Below, piece after piece: positions 26,396 to 35,681 of a stretch of 64,000 bases of DNA (position 1 is the first letter of the stretch; the number at the start of each line of letters is the position of its first letter). The notes beneath the pieces are model-generated. The model had not been told where the DNA came from. It made no database searches and saw only the letters and a program-made list of their open reading frames with translations. The DNA comes from CAITJF01 sp032654645 (GTDB lineage Bacteria; Pseudomonadota; Gammaproteobacteria; Burkholderiales; Gallionellaceae), in assembly GCA_032654645.1 (NCBI GenBank), contig JAULAW010000013.1, positions 186,001-250,000 of the forward strand, read 5' to 3'. The translations under genes and the position numbers were made by a program.

Positions 26396-27624
26396 ATGCA
26401 AAATCCATTCGATCTTGATACCCAAACAGCTTACCTGCGCTGGCGTGACCGCAAGCTGGCACGCGCCATCACCAACACCAATGAGCTGATCGTCGAAATC
26501 AATAAATGGGGTATTCAGCTAAGTGCTGTTATGTTGAAATTATGCAATTGAATCAAATACTCCGCAGGTTCGATCTGCCGCGCCCGCGCCGGGGTCGACT
26601 ACCCATGCAACTACGCAGAATTTATGGCGTGGTTTCCAGATGATACTGCCTACATCGATCTGATCGAACAGTGCGTTTCCATGCATCCTATGTCCTTCCG
26701 CGAGCTTGTAGCCAATCCCAAGCCCAGAGTTGAGGGGCAGGAGTTCGCAGTGTCCGCCAAGCTTCGCCATAAAGCGCCAGCTTCGCTGGATATTTCCGTG
26801 CCTTCGCACCCATGGAGAGGCTAGCCACAGCACTTAGCTGAATACCCCATATCAATAATCCGCACTCACTGACTGCGGCTGAACATGCCGCACTGTTGGC
26901 ACGTTGCCGCAACAGCAACATGGCGATTTATGCAACCGGAACGAAGTGTGCCGATGACAACATGGTGCGTCAATTCGCACAGCAACTTGGCTTGAACCAT
27001 CTGGATGCGAATTGGTTGGCGAGTGAACAAGGCGTTACACGCATCACCGTGTGTGCTGACGACGGCCAGCGGCAGGCTTATATTCCCTATACCGACCGTG
27101 CCATCAAGTGGCATACCGACGGCTATTATAATTCGCCCGAACGGCAGATTCGCGGCATGGTGCTGCATTGCGTGCAGAGCGCGAGTGAGGGTGGCGAAAA
27201 TCGCCTGCTGGATCATGAGATCGTCTATTTGATGTTGCGCGATAAACATAGCGACTTTGTCCGCGCCCTGTCCGCACCGGATACCATGACCATTCCGGAG
27301 CGCACCGACGAACAGGGCATAGCGCGCGCCGCGCAGACCGGCCCGGTATTTTCCATTGACCCCGCAAGCGGTGATCTGCACATGCGCTATACCGCACGCA
27401 CCCGCAGCATCAAATGGAAGCAGGATGCAATCACGCTGGCCGCTGTTGCGATATTGGAAGAACTGCTCGCTTCGAATTTGCCACATATCCACTACGCGCG
27501 TCTTGAAGACGGCATGGGGCTGCTGTGCAACAATGTCCTGCATGACCGGGCCGCCTTCTGCGACGACCCGTCACATCCGCGCTTGCTCTACCGTGCGCGC
27601 TATTACGACCGCATAACGCGGTGA
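26396..27624 (+). pseudogene. TauD/TfdA-type Fe(II)/2-oxoglutarate dioxygenase, interrupted by a mobile element
   Basis: The 5' part (26396-26505, MQNPFDLDTQTAYLRWRD...) is cut after LIVEIN by the element at 26506-26850. The 3' part resumes as NNPHSLTAAEHAALLARC and runs to 27624. Removing the element plus one 8-bp duplicate restores a continuous 291-codon gene. Dioxygenase motifs lie in the 3' part: iron-binding HTD in IKWHTDGYY, a distal His in NNVLHDRAAF, and the Arg-rich LLYRARYYDRI. The 3' part can be translated from an internal ATG at 26920 but would lack the N-terminus. The ancestral substrate is unknown; the locus suggests a sulfur compound (inference). Confidence 0.85.
26506..26850. 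mobile_element. 345-bp non-autonomous element, probable IS1595-type relic
   Basis: Perfect 23-bp terminal inverted repeats (26506-26528 and 26828-26850; outer end ATGGGGTATTCAGCTAAG). Flanked by the 8-bp direct repeat ATCAATAA at 26498-26505 and 26851-26858. Inside is a short peptide NYAEFMAWFPDDTAYIDLIEQ-like segment (about 26605-26670) that recalls the N-terminus of IS1595-family transposases. The rest of a transposase is absent. Eight-bp duplications fit that family. Perfect ends suggest recent, trans-mobilised transposition. Confidence 0.85.
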
Positions 27625-27673
27625 TGATAGTCGAGCCTACGTTGCCTTCCTGCTGGCCTCTTCAGCTTGTAAT

Positions 27674-27694
27674 TCCCCGCAGCCTTGCTGCGGG
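27674..27694. terminator. Hairpin between converging genes
   Basis: CCCCGCAGC-CTT-GCTGCGGGG: perfect 9-bp stem between the dioxygenase remnant (+) and the beta-barrel gene (-). There is no strong U tract, so terminator function is likely but not certain. Confidence 0.6.
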
Positions 27695-27718
27695 GACACC
27701 TCTATGTTCATGTTCAGG

Positions 27719-28939
27719 TCAGAATTCGTAACGGGCCTGGAGATACACGTTGTCGTCGCGCGCGAGTTGACCGAACTGGCTCCACGGCTTGCCGCCGAAG
27801 AAGTTGGCGCCGACCGCGCCCCACACCTTGTCGGTAAAACTGTAGCGCAGCTCCGGGTTTACGAAGTAGTCGCCGTTGCTGGCGTTGTACGAAGCATAGG
27901 CGGAAAGCCGCAGCGTCTGATGCAGGAAGAACTGCGTCAGACGCGCCGTGACGGTATGGCTCCACCGCTCCTCGACCGGAAAACCGGCGGACAACGCGGC
28001 GAGGTAAGCGTCGTAGTCGTGCATGGTTTCGGCGTAGTACTGGAAGCCGAGCGAGACATCCTCCGCCGGCTGTATCTGATAACCGGCAAGCAGCCGCGTC
28101 TGCGAGTTGGGCACGGCAAAGTCGCTTCCCGCACGATCTTCGCGCGAATCGTAATAAGCCGCTTCCAGGCTCAGCACCCCTTCGCCCGCACGCCCGGATA
28201 AGCTGGCACCGTAAACGGAGAGCTTTGGATAAAAATAGGTGATCTTCGCCGGTGCCGTCATGCTGTCCGGTCGCATCGAGGGCGTGCGCTGGAAGCCGCG
28301 ATACAAGTAGAGCGCCGCATCATAACCCGCGACATCGCGGTAAACGCGCAACCCGATGTCCCCCTGTCCCGGCTTGACGGTTTCGCGGTTGGTGACTGTC
28401 GGCATCGGATCGTAAAGCCAGAATCGGCGTGCGTCCGGGATGCGGCTTTCGCGGAAATTCGGCGACAGCACCAGCTCGAACGAAGCAAACTCGGGATAGG
28501 CGCCCAGCTTCACCGCATCCACGCCGCGCTTGAGGTATTCCAGCGGTCGCCCGGCGAAGAGCGCCTCATGATCTTTGGGAAAGAAGTCGTTCACGAACAC
28601 CAGGTCGCCCAAGCCCCAGGTGATGACCTGCCGGCCAAGGCGCAAATCCCAGTTGCCACCCGCATAGTCGAGATAGCCCTCACGCAATTCACCCTCATTC
28701 TGGCGGCCAAGGTGGTCGTAGGCCAGATCGCCCTTCACCAGCAGCCGCCAGGCATCACCGGTGGCGTCGAGCTTGATCCGGGCGCGCTCTTCCAGCCACT
28801 TGTAATGGCGGCCATCGGGATTCTGCCCGGCGGTGTTGAAGGCCGTGTTCTGCTGCAGGAAGCCGGAGAGCATGACCTCGGCCCGCGCCGCCAGCGGCGC
28901 CAGCAGAAGAGCCGCAAAGAACGTGGCTGCTCGCAGCAT
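27719..28939 (-). CDS. Outer-membrane beta-barrel protein, DUF1302/alginate-export-like
   Basis: 406 residues with a signal peptide (MLRAATFFAALLLAPLAARA), alternating beta-strand pattern and a C-terminal aromatic residue (YLQARYEF) typical of outer-membrane barrels. Motifs such as LREGYLDYAGGNWDLRLGRQ and WGLGDLVFVNDFF fit DUF1302-type proteins. Its start touches the stop of the LolA-like gene, which in turn follows an RND exporter, so the three probably form one export path. Cargo unknown. Confidence 0.8.
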   Translation of the reverse strand: MLRAATFFAALLLAPLAARAEVMLSGFLQQNTAFNTAGQNPDGRHYKWLEERARIKLDATGDAWRLLVKGDLAYDHLGRQNEGELREGYLDYAGGNWDLRLGRQVITWGLGDLVFVNDFFPKDHEALFAGRPLEYLKRGVDAVKLGAYPEFASFELVLSPNFRESRIPDARRFWLYDPMPTVTNRETVKPGQGDIGLRVYRDVAGYDAALYLYRGFQRTPSMRPDSMTAPAKITYFYPKLSVYGASLSGRAGEGVLSLEAAYYDSREDRAGSDFAVPNSQTRLLAGYQIQPAEDVSLGFQYYAETMHDYDAYLAALSAGFPVEERWSHTVTARLTQFFLHQTLRLSAYASYNASNGDYFVNPELRYSFTDKVWGAVGANFFGGKPWSQFGQLARDDNVYLQARYEF

Positions 28940-29739
28940 CAGTCAACCCACTTGCGCGGCGGTTGGCGCAGGAAGCGTTCGGAGAACAGGCTGTCCTCGA
29001 TGCCGAGATCATAGTCAGACTTGAGGTAAGCGACCTCGGTGCGATGGCCTGTCTGCAAATTCTTCATGGTGCGCTTGACCGCTGTGGGGATGCCCTTCAC
29101 ATCGGCGATTTCATCGGCGGTGAACTGCTTGTAACGGGCGCCTTTCCTGTCGTATTGCTCTTCCTTGAGTGGTAGAAAATTGGACTTGTCCACCCAAGTG
29201 AACTTGTAGCCGAAGTCAGAATCCGCGCCTTTCGGCGTACTCTTCACCACGTAGCAGTCGCGGTCGCCCACTTTCTCCTCGCGCTCGACGACGTGGGTAT
29301 CATCCTCGATGTCGCGACCCGAGACATCCTCGTAAGTGAAGTCGGAGCCAACGAAGCTGGAGCGTTTGTCCTGCGCGGCGATGCGCTTGACCATGCTGAT
29401 GGCGGGAATGAACATCCAGCGGTCGTCATCCTTGGCCGGGTACTTGTTAATCATGAAGGTCATATCCTTGACATCGGACGGCTGAAAGAAATACATGAAA
29501 TATTTCTGGTCGCCACCTGCTTCACCCATGTTCTTGCGCAGCATGGTCATCTCGCGCACCCGTTCCTGCCCGTCCTTGTTGATGAGCTTCATCACCACCC
29601 GCGCCTTGAAGTCCTTGCCCGGATAGAGGAAGGCGGCCTGCGACTTTTTCATTACCTCTTCGCCCGAGAGAGCCTGCGCCTGGCTCGAGAATGCCAAGGA
29701 CAGCAAAGCGGCGATCATCCATATCCACCAGCGTTTCAT
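28939..29739 (-). CDS. Outer-membrane lipoprotein-sorting (LolA-like) periplasmic protein
   Basis: 266 residues starting at MKRWWIWMIAALLSLAFSS (signal peptide). The body resembles the LolA-fold proteins that accompany MMPL-type exporters (LSGEEVMKKSQAAFLYPGKD, KYFMYFFQPSDVKDMTF, DRWMFIPAISMVKRI, SSFVGSDFTYEDVSGRD). They are thought to carry a hydrophobic cargo across the periplasm. It sits one nt after the RND gene and abuts the beta-barrel gene. Confidence 0.85.
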   Translation of the reverse strand: MKRWWIWMIAALLSLAFSSQAQALSGEEVMKKSQAAFLYPGKDFKARVVMKLINKDGQERVREMTMLRKNMGEAGGDQKYFMYFFQPSDVKDMTFMINKYPAKDDDRWMFIPAISMVKRIAAQDKRSSFVGSDFTYEDVSGRDIEDDTHVVEREEKVGDRDCYVVKSTPKGADSDFGYKFTWVDKSNFLPLKEEQYDRKGARYKQFTADEIADVKGIPTAVKRTMKNLQTGHRTEVAYLKSDYDLGIEDSLFSERFLRQPPRKWVD

Positions 29740-29740
29740 A

Positions 29741-32209
29741 TCAGTCTCCTTTCGTATGTGCCGGGGCGGGGTTCGCCACCAGCTTGGGTTCATCGAACAG
29801 CCAATTTCGCCCGAGCATCACCAGAGCAGGCAGATAGAGAACGGTGAGCAGCGCGGAGAGCAGCATCATCGAGACGATGAAGGCGCCCACCGCCATGTAG
29901 GGCGTGAGGGGTGCGAACAGCATCACCGAGAAGGCCGAAGCGAACAGCAGCGCATTGCGCAGAATGCCCTTGCCCGGTCGCGCTGCCGTCCACAGCAATG
30001 CCTCCCGCACCGCCGCCTCATTCGTGCCACCGCCCGTTTCGACCAGGCGCTGGCGGAAGCGGCTGATGAAGTGGATGGAGAAATCCACCGCCATGCCGAG
30101 CGACAAAGTACTCATCACCGACAACGGCATGTCGAAGTCCTTGCCGGCGAAGCCGACCACGCCGTAGATCAGCAGGATGGTGAACAGCAGCGGCACATAG
30201 GCGACCAGCGCCCACCTGGCTGAGCGGAAGTCCAGCGCCAGGATGACGAACACCACCACCAGCGCCAGCCCGAGGCCGAGCACCAGGTCGCCGAGCACCT
30301 CGTCGTTCCACACCAGGTTGAAGTAGGCGATGCCCGCCGGTTTCACTGTAACCGCCAGCGGGTGGGTTTTCTGGTAGGAGTCCGCTGCCTGAATCACCTG
30401 GCGCATGGCTTCCGCATCCCAGCTCTTCATCTGCACCCACAAATTGGCTTTCTGAAACGTGGGATTGATTACGTTGTCCAGGTCGGCGGGCTTGGCCGAC
30501 ATGCTGAACAGAAACAGATATTGGCCGACCGTGTCCTGAGTTTCCGGAACCGTGTCGAATTTCTGGTCGTCATCGTGCAGCACGCGGTTGATGCGTTTCA
30601 CATAATCGGCGACCGAGAAGGTCTTGCCCACTATCGGCAGGGTTTCCAGGTGGCGCTGCAGCCCCTCCAGCCAGCGCATGGCTTCCGGCCGTTTCATGAA
30701 TTCCGGCTCGTTAGCGTGAAGCTCGCGTAGCGATTCGTTTGCCCCCTCGCCCGCTTGCGGGAGAGGGTTGGGGTGAGGGAAACGGGCATGGCGGGTTTCA
30801 TTTTCAGGGGTGGCTTTGCCATGACCGTTGGCCTGCACCACCAGATAGCCGAGCGAAGTACCGCCCAAGGCCTGGTTCATCACCATGTCGGCCACGCGGA
30901 TTTCGCTTGATTGTTTGAACCAGGCCACCAGATTGTTGTTGACGTGAATTTTCGTGGTGCCGACGATGGCCACCGCCACCAGTACCAAGCCAGCCAGCGC
31001 GACGGCCTGTGACCGTGTAGCGCCGATTTCGCCGAGCTTGCGCAGGAAGCGCGAGGTTCGATCCAGCTCTGCGCTCTCTTTCTCAACGGCGCGGGCGATC
31101 TTTTCTTCCTTGACGAAGGTGAGAATGGCCGGAATCAGGCTGAAGGAGAACAGCCGCAACACCACTGTGCCAAAAGCGATCAGCCCGCCGAATACCTGCA
31201 CCGGCACAATGTTCATGAACAGCAGCACGGCGAACCCCGCCGTGGTGGCGAGCGCCGTGTAGCGCACCGGGCGGCTCACCGCCGCCATGGTTTCGCGGAT
31301 CGCGTCGAGCTTGTTGCGCTTCTCGCGGTAACGGAAATAGAACTCATTGAAGATGTGGATGCTGTCGGTGGCAATCGCCATGAGAAACACCGGCGCCATC
31401 GAGCTCATGATATGCACCGGATAGCCTGCGCCGATCAGCGATCCCATGCTGATGATAATCGCCGCCATGGCTACGCCCATCATGGTGAACGATAAGGACA
31501 GGTTGCGGAACATGAGCTGGATGGCGATAAACATGATCATGCCTGCAACCGGCGAGAAGATGCCCATCAGCTTGAACATCTCGGCGCCGAAGGTATCGCG
31601 CGCCACCGGGTCGCCCGCGACGTAGTAGCGCTCCGGCCCCTTCTCTTTGGCCACAATCTCGCGGATATTGCCGGCGATTACTGCGCCATTGGCGCCTTTC
31701 TCCAGCGGCGCATAGATGGCCGTGGTTTTGCCATCCTTCGAGATTACGCGATCAACCAGCAGCGGATTGCCGAATAGGGCTGTGCGTAGCGCTTCCACTT
31801 CCGCATCTGCCTTGGGCGCGCCCGGCATGAGCGGCCCTACTTTCAATGTTCCAGCCTCCGCCGTGACATTGGTGATGGTGGTGAAACTGTTTACATCGCG
31901 GCTCGCCACGCCTTTCAGATTGATGATTGCGTCGGTGACGCGGGCGATGCGAGCCAGGGTCTCCCGGTTGAGCACTCCCGCCTCGTTCTGCACACCGACG
32001 ACAATGGTGTCCTCGTAAAGGGCGAAGGTCTTGTCTACCTCATCGTTCCAGACACGCACGTCGGAGTTTTCCGGAAGCATGTGCTTCGGGTTGGTATCCG
32101 TGGCGATGCGCGGAAACTGGGTAAGAAACAGCAGCGTCAGCGCCACTGTCGCCCAGATAACCAGCTTCGGACGACGGATGGAAAACTCGACGAGCGAGAA
32201 ATTGAACAT
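29741..32209 (-). CDS. RND/MMPL-family exporter
   Basis: 822 residues. Twelve predicted transmembrane helices in two halves with large periplasmic loops. It resembles HpnN/MmpL-type lipid exporters rather than tripartite drug pumps, as no adaptor gene is adjacent. Odd: within the second periplasmic loop (about residue 475-500) an 83-bp repeat has inserted in frame and adds the peptide ARFPHPNPLPQAGEGANES plus flanks. The same repeat occurs in the GIY-YIG gene. Confidence 0.9.
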   Translation of the reverse strand: MFNFSLVEFSIRRPKLVIWATVALTLLFLTQFPRIATDTNPKHMLPENSDVRVWNDEVDKTFALYEDTIVVGVQNEAGVLNRETLARIARVTDAIINLKGVASRDVNSFTTITNVTAEAGTLKVGPLMPGAPKADAEVEALRTALFGNPLLVDRVISKDGKTTAIYAPLEKGANGAVIAGNIREIVAKEKGPERYYVAGDPVARDTFGAEMFKLMGIFSPVAGMIMFIAIQLMFRNLSLSFTMMGVAMAAIIISMGSLIGAGYPVHIMSSMAPVFLMAIATDSIHIFNEFYFRYREKRNKLDAIRETMAAVSRPVRYTALATTAGFAVLLFMNIVPVQVFGGLIAFGTVVLRLFSFSLIPAILTFVKEEKIARAVEKESAELDRTSRFLRKLGEIGATRSQAVALAGLVLVAVAIVGTTKIHVNNNLVAWFKQSSEIRVADMVMNQALGGTSLGYLVVQANGHGKATPENETRHARFPHPNPLPQAGEGANESLRELHANEPEFMKRPEAMRWLEGLQRHLETLPIVGKTFSVADYVKRINRVLHDDDQKFDTVPETQDTVGQYLFLFSMSAKPADLDNVINPTFQKANLWVQMKSWDAEAMRQVIQAADSYQKTHPLAVTVKPAGIAYFNLVWNDEVLGDLVLGLGLALVVVFVILALDFRSARWALVAYVPLLFTILLIYGVVGFAGKDFDMPLSVMSTLSLGMAVDFSIHFISRFRQRLVETGGGTNEAAVREALLWTAARPGKGILRNALLFASAFSVMLFAPLTPYMAVGAFIVSMMLLSALLTVLYLPALVMLGRNWLFDEPKLVANPAPAHTKGD
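30707..30789. repeat. 83-bp palindromic repeat, copy 1, inside the RND exporter gene
   Basis: Nearly identical to 45815-45897 (a few mismatches, in the CTCGTTAnnnTGAAG end and at one base in CGAYTCG). It contains CCCCCTCGCCCGCTTGCGGG and GAGAGGGTTGGGGTGAGGG. It is read on the minus strand in the same frame in both host genes. Confidence 0.9.
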
Positions 32210-32451
32210 GGAATCTCCTTATGTGCGGTCGATACGGTACTTTTTATGCAGGGCTCTCCGGCGTGCCTGGGCAGGCTTGGCGTGTACATGCATACCTGTG
32301 ATAGGGCGCCTCTATAAATCCATTTTGCGGGCGAATCGCGGTGTTGCGTGCTCGTTCGCTCCTCGCCTATCTGCTTGATATGTCTCGTCCCTCACTGCGC
32401 GGCTCCTTGCGCTTCATCCCGCAAAAGTGAATTTCTAGTGGCGCCCGATAG

Positions 32452-33699
32452 TCAATTCGTCTTCTCCCGATTCAGGGGGATACGGGCGCGAAACACGTCA
32501 TAGGCAATGGGCTCCTTGTTCTCATAGCCGATTCGCTGTCTGCGGTCTTCGTCGAGCAGGTGATACTGCACCTGCGCCTCCACTGCCACCGCCGTTGGAT
32601 CGCGGCGTGGATCGACATCAAACCGGAAGACTCTCGGCTGCCATCGCGGCAAGCGGGTATCCCGCAGATCGACGATAAAGGGGCGCCACAGGATGCTCCG
32701 CTTCATGACATAGTCATCTTCGCGCAGTACGGCGCCACTCTGATCCACAAGACGGATGGATGCAGTCAGGTGACGATCCGGCGTCCCGGTCGGAAAATAA
32801 TGCGCTGCTCCGGTATTGGTTAGCGTCAGCGTAAAGGAGCGTTTGCTAGGTGAGGGTGCTGGCGCTTCGCGAAGCGCAGCGTCCAGCCCTTGTTTCACCA
32901 TTTCCGGGTCGTGCCCGCCGCGCCACAAATGTTTGTGCACAGTCCGAACCTGCCCGCCCACTACCAGGGGTCGTTCAACGAGCGGCATGTGGCAATGGAT
33001 GCAGTCTGGAGACGCGCCGCCCGATCCCACAGCTTCTCTGATGCCGTTTGCGGCAACAGGCGGGGCGTCCTTTGTCGCGTCCGGGGTGCTACTAATCTCG
33101 GCAACGGTTCCGCATGGCGGGAACCGGAAAAACGTGTCCCAACGATTTCCGCCCACGACATGACATTTGAAGCAGATCTCGTTGGAGTTGGCGAGTTTTT
33201 CCACGGGATGCACCGCACTCCCGCTGCCGAAGGTCCCGACAATCTTGCCATTCCGGAGGTGGCAGGCTACGCAGGTGACGCCCTCATGCTGCAGTTGTGC
33301 ATCAAACGCCGGATTGGGCTCCAGGATGGGCTGCCATTTCTCCTGGTCGTTGAATCCAGCGACCTTGTATTCCTGCTGGCGGTCGAGCGGAATATGGCAG
33401 TTCTTGCAGATTTGCGGTTTGCCGTCAAACAGCCAATCCACCTGAAAATAGGGGTCGGTCCAGGCCTGGCTGTGGATGCTCGTCGCCCACTCTTCGTAAA
33501 ACTCCCGGTGGCAACCGGCACAGCCTTTAGCACTTAAGGACTGGAGCGATGGAGGCATGTCAGCGGTTGAGACCGGACGTTCAAACGCCTCCGATACCAC
33601 GAAGATGTTCATCGGCCGGAACAACCGCCAGGCCAGGAACGTAATCAGGGCGATCAGGACGATGCCAGCAACAGCGGTCTTCTTGTTACGGGCAAACAT
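32452..33699 (-). CDS. Membrane-anchored pentaheme cytochrome c
   Basis: 415 residues from MFARNKKTAVAGIVL; an open frame extends to 33882, but the N-terminal helix and gene spacing favour this start. One N-terminal transmembrane helix anchors a periplasmic domain with five CXXCH motifs (CAGCH, CKNCH, CVACH, CFKCH, CIHCH). The C-terminal third has no heme and looks beta-rich. It recalls cytochrome c554-like multiheme proteins. Role in electron transfer is inferred; partner unknown. Confidence 0.85.
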   Translation of the reverse strand: MFARNKKTAVAGIVLIALITFLAWRLFRPMNIFVVSEAFERPVSTADMPPSLQSLSAKGCAGCHREFYEEWATSIHSQAWTDPYFQVDWLFDGKPQICKNCHIPLDRQQEYKVAGFNDQEKWQPILEPNPAFDAQLQHEGVTCVACHLRNGKIVGTFGSGSAVHPVEKLANSNEICFKCHVVGGNRWDTFFRFPPCGTVAEISSTPDATKDAPPVAANGIREAVGSGGASPDCIHCHMPLVERPLVVGGQVRTVHKHLWRGGHDPEMVKQGLDAALREAPAPSPSKRSFTLTLTNTGAAHYFPTGTPDRHLTASIRLVDQSGAVLREDDYVMKRSILWRPFIVDLRDTRLPRWQPRVFRFDVDPRRDPTAVAVEAQVQYHLLDEDRRQRIGYENKEPIAYDVFRARIPLNREKTN

Positions 33700-33755
33700 T
33701 ATGGTATGTCCAAAAAGTAAAGAATCACGATAGGCTTCCGTTCGTTGTCGTGGCC

Positions 33756-34724
33756 TTATCTCTCCACCGGAAAGCCGTTTCGGTTCCAGGCTGTCATTCC
33801 CCAGCGCGTCACACGGATGCCCGAGAATCCCTTCCCGGACAGTAACCGGGCCGCGACAGTGGAGCGCTTGTCGGTGCGGCACACGATCGCGATCGGTCGT
33901 GTCAGGTAGCCATCAAGCTCCGCCACTCGCTGCGGAAGTTCCTCAAGAGGAATGCTGCGAGCCCCCTTGATGTGGCCTTGTTCGCCGCTAAAATCCTGCG
34001 CTCCCCGGACATCAAGAACCAACAGGTCCTCGCCGGCCTCCAGTTGCCTTTTGAGTTCCTCTACGCCGAGCATGGGAGTGCGGCGCATCCGGCGTATCAG
34101 GCGTGGGAGAAAAACGATCAATGCCAGCAAGCCCAGCGCCAGCAAGCCCTTCTGGATGCTTCCCGCGCTGCCCGCCGCCGCCTCACGCCCCGCATAGCCC
34201 AGATAAGTGAAAGCGATTGCTCCTGGCAGCATGCAGATATAGGAAGTGACGATGAAGTGGGACAGCTTGATCCGTGTCAGCCCCAACGCATAGTTCAGGA
34301 GATTGAAGGGGAAAAGCGGCACAAGACGCACGAAGGCGATGAAACGCCAGCTCTCCGTCTCCACCCCCTCGATCAACTGCTTGAGGCGGCCGCCGGACTT
34401 GCGGGCAACCCAATCGGAAGCGAGATAGCGGGCAATCAGGAACGCCAGAGTTGCGCCCAGCGTGGCGCCCGTCAGGCTGTAGAATGTGCCCCAGACCGGC
34501 CCGAACAACGCACCCCCGGTAATGGTGAGGACCGAACCCGGGAGAAAGAGGACGGTCGCCGCCGCATAGAGCACCATGAAGACCAGTGGCGCCGCAACGC
34601 CGGCGTCCTGCATCCAGCTTTGGAGTGCCGTGGCGGAAAATTGCTCGCGATAGGCGGTTGCCACCGCGATGCCCGCCAGAAGCGCAGCCATCGAGGTAAA
34701 CCGCATCAGTTTAGCGAACTGCAT
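33756..34724 (-). CDS. TVP38/TMEM64 membrane protein fused to a rhodanese domain
   Basis: 322 residues. Residues 1-220: VTT/SNARE-associated (TVP38) domain with about five helices and the signature LFPFNLLNYALGLTRI. Residues 225-322: rhodanese domain (LLVLDVRGAQDFSGEQGHI) with active Cys in IVCRTDKRS. Rhodaneses transfer sulfane sulfur. Divergent from an ArsR-rhodanese gene with a shared operator region; a redox or sulfur-stress role is inferred. Confidence 0.9.
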   Translation of the reverse strand: MQFAKLMRFTSMAALLAGIAVATAYREQFSATALQSWMQDAGVAAPLVFMVLYAAATVLFLPGSVLTITGGALFGPVWGTFYSLTGATLGATLAFLIARYLASDWVARKSGGRLKQLIEGVETESWRFIAFVRLVPLFPFNLLNYALGLTRIKLSHFIVTSYICMLPGAIAFTYLGYAGREAAAGSAGSIQKGLLALGLLALIVFLPRLIRRMRRTPMLGVEELKRQLEAGEDLLVLDVRGAQDFSGEQGHIKGARSIPLEELPQRVAELDGYLTRPIAIVCRTDKRSTVAARLLSGKGFSGIRVTRWGMTAWNRNGFPVER

Positions 34725-34858
34725 CTGTGCTCTCCCATTTCGCCATTTCGTATTTGGTTGCTAACTGACCGATATTCATGTAACGATTTACCTCTCCAAG
34801 CGGAGTGATGGAATTGGGGTAAACTTAAAACCGTTTGCCATGCGCCGAATGTTGCTCT

Positions 34859-34876
34859 AATATTCGCACGAGTATT
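34859..34876. promoter_or_regulatory. Candidate ArsR-type operator
   Basis: AATATTCG-CA-CGAGTATT is a near-perfect 18-bp palindrome 24-41 nt upstream of the ArsR-rhodanese start and in the region shared with the divergent TVP38 gene. A/T-rich inverted repeats of this form are typical ArsR/SmtB targets, suggesting autorepression. Confidence 0.6.
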
Positions 34877-34900
34877 GGAATAATAGGGATTTCCTGAAAA

Positions 34901-35560
34901 ATGTCAACACAAAATCTTAAACAGCAGCTTTTTGAACAGTTCGCCCGCGTGGGCAAAGCCCTCAGCAGCCCGGTCAGATTGGAGCTGCTCGAATGCCTTG
35001 GGCAAGGGCAGCGCAGCGTAGAAATCCTGGCCGAGAAATGCGGGCTATCTGTTTCGAATGCATCGCATCACCTCCAGCAACTGCGCCAAGCTGGACTGGT
35101 GAGCGCCAACAAGAATGGGCTTTATGTCCATTACCGATTGGCGGGAGACGAGGTTGTCGGCCTCTTGAACGCATTGCGAAACGTGGCCGAACAAAACATT
35201 GCGGAGGTGGACCGGCTGGTCAATACTTACCTGACTATCAAAGATACTCTGGAGCCGGTTCCCGCCGAGGAACTGCTGGATAGAGTGCGCAAGGGGCTTG
35301 TCATCGTTCTCGATGTGCGCCCGCCCGACGAATATGCGGCCGGTCATATCGCTGGCGCCGTGAACGTGCCCTTGGCTGAATTGGAGAAATATCTCCGCAA
35401 GCTCAAGCCAAAAAAAGAAATTGTTGCGTACTGCCGGGGGCCGCACTGCGTTCTCTCCTACGATGCCGTTGAAAAGTTACGCGGTCGCGGCATCAAGGCC
35501 AGACGCCTGAAAGAAGGCTTCCCGGAATGGAAGGCCGCAGGCCTGCCGGTAGAGGCTTAA
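34901..35560 (+). CDS. ArsR-family regulator fused to a rhodanese domain
   Basis: 219 residues. N-terminal winged helix (ALSSPVRLELLECLGQG, then SVSNASHHLQQLRQAGLV) and C-terminal rhodanese (VIVLDVRPPDEYAAGHIAGA) with active Cys in IVAYCRGPHC. The fusion suggests that a persulfide on the rhodanese Cys alters DNA binding, but no such mechanism can be read directly. Divergent from TVP38-rhodanese and followed by a MerA-like gene, its likely targets. Confidence 0.92.
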   Translation: MSTQNLKQQLFEQFARVGKALSSPVRLELLECLGQGQRSVEILAEKCGLSVSNASHHLQQLRQAGLVSANKNGLYVHYRLAGDEVVGLLNALRNVAEQNIAEVDRLVNTYLTIKDTLEPVPAEELLDRVRKGLVIVLDVRPPDEYAAGHIAGAVNVPLAELEKYLRKLKPKKEIVAYCRGPHCVLSYDAVEKLRGRGIKARRLKEGFPEWKAAGLPVEA

Positions 35561-35681
35561 CCGTCACCACTAAATTCGATATGCACGCGACGCCCTGCTC
35601 ATCCGCCGCATCATCGAAAGCCCGGGCTATGCGCGAAAATCGCGCAGCTTGGCCTGATCTCGGCGTAAGGGGAAAGACCTG

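Noticed and set aside
34859..34876. Palindrome upstream of arsR as a further copy of the sulfur boxes
   Set aside because: It lacks the CCC/GGG arms and the paired arrangement, and fits an ArsR-type operator better.
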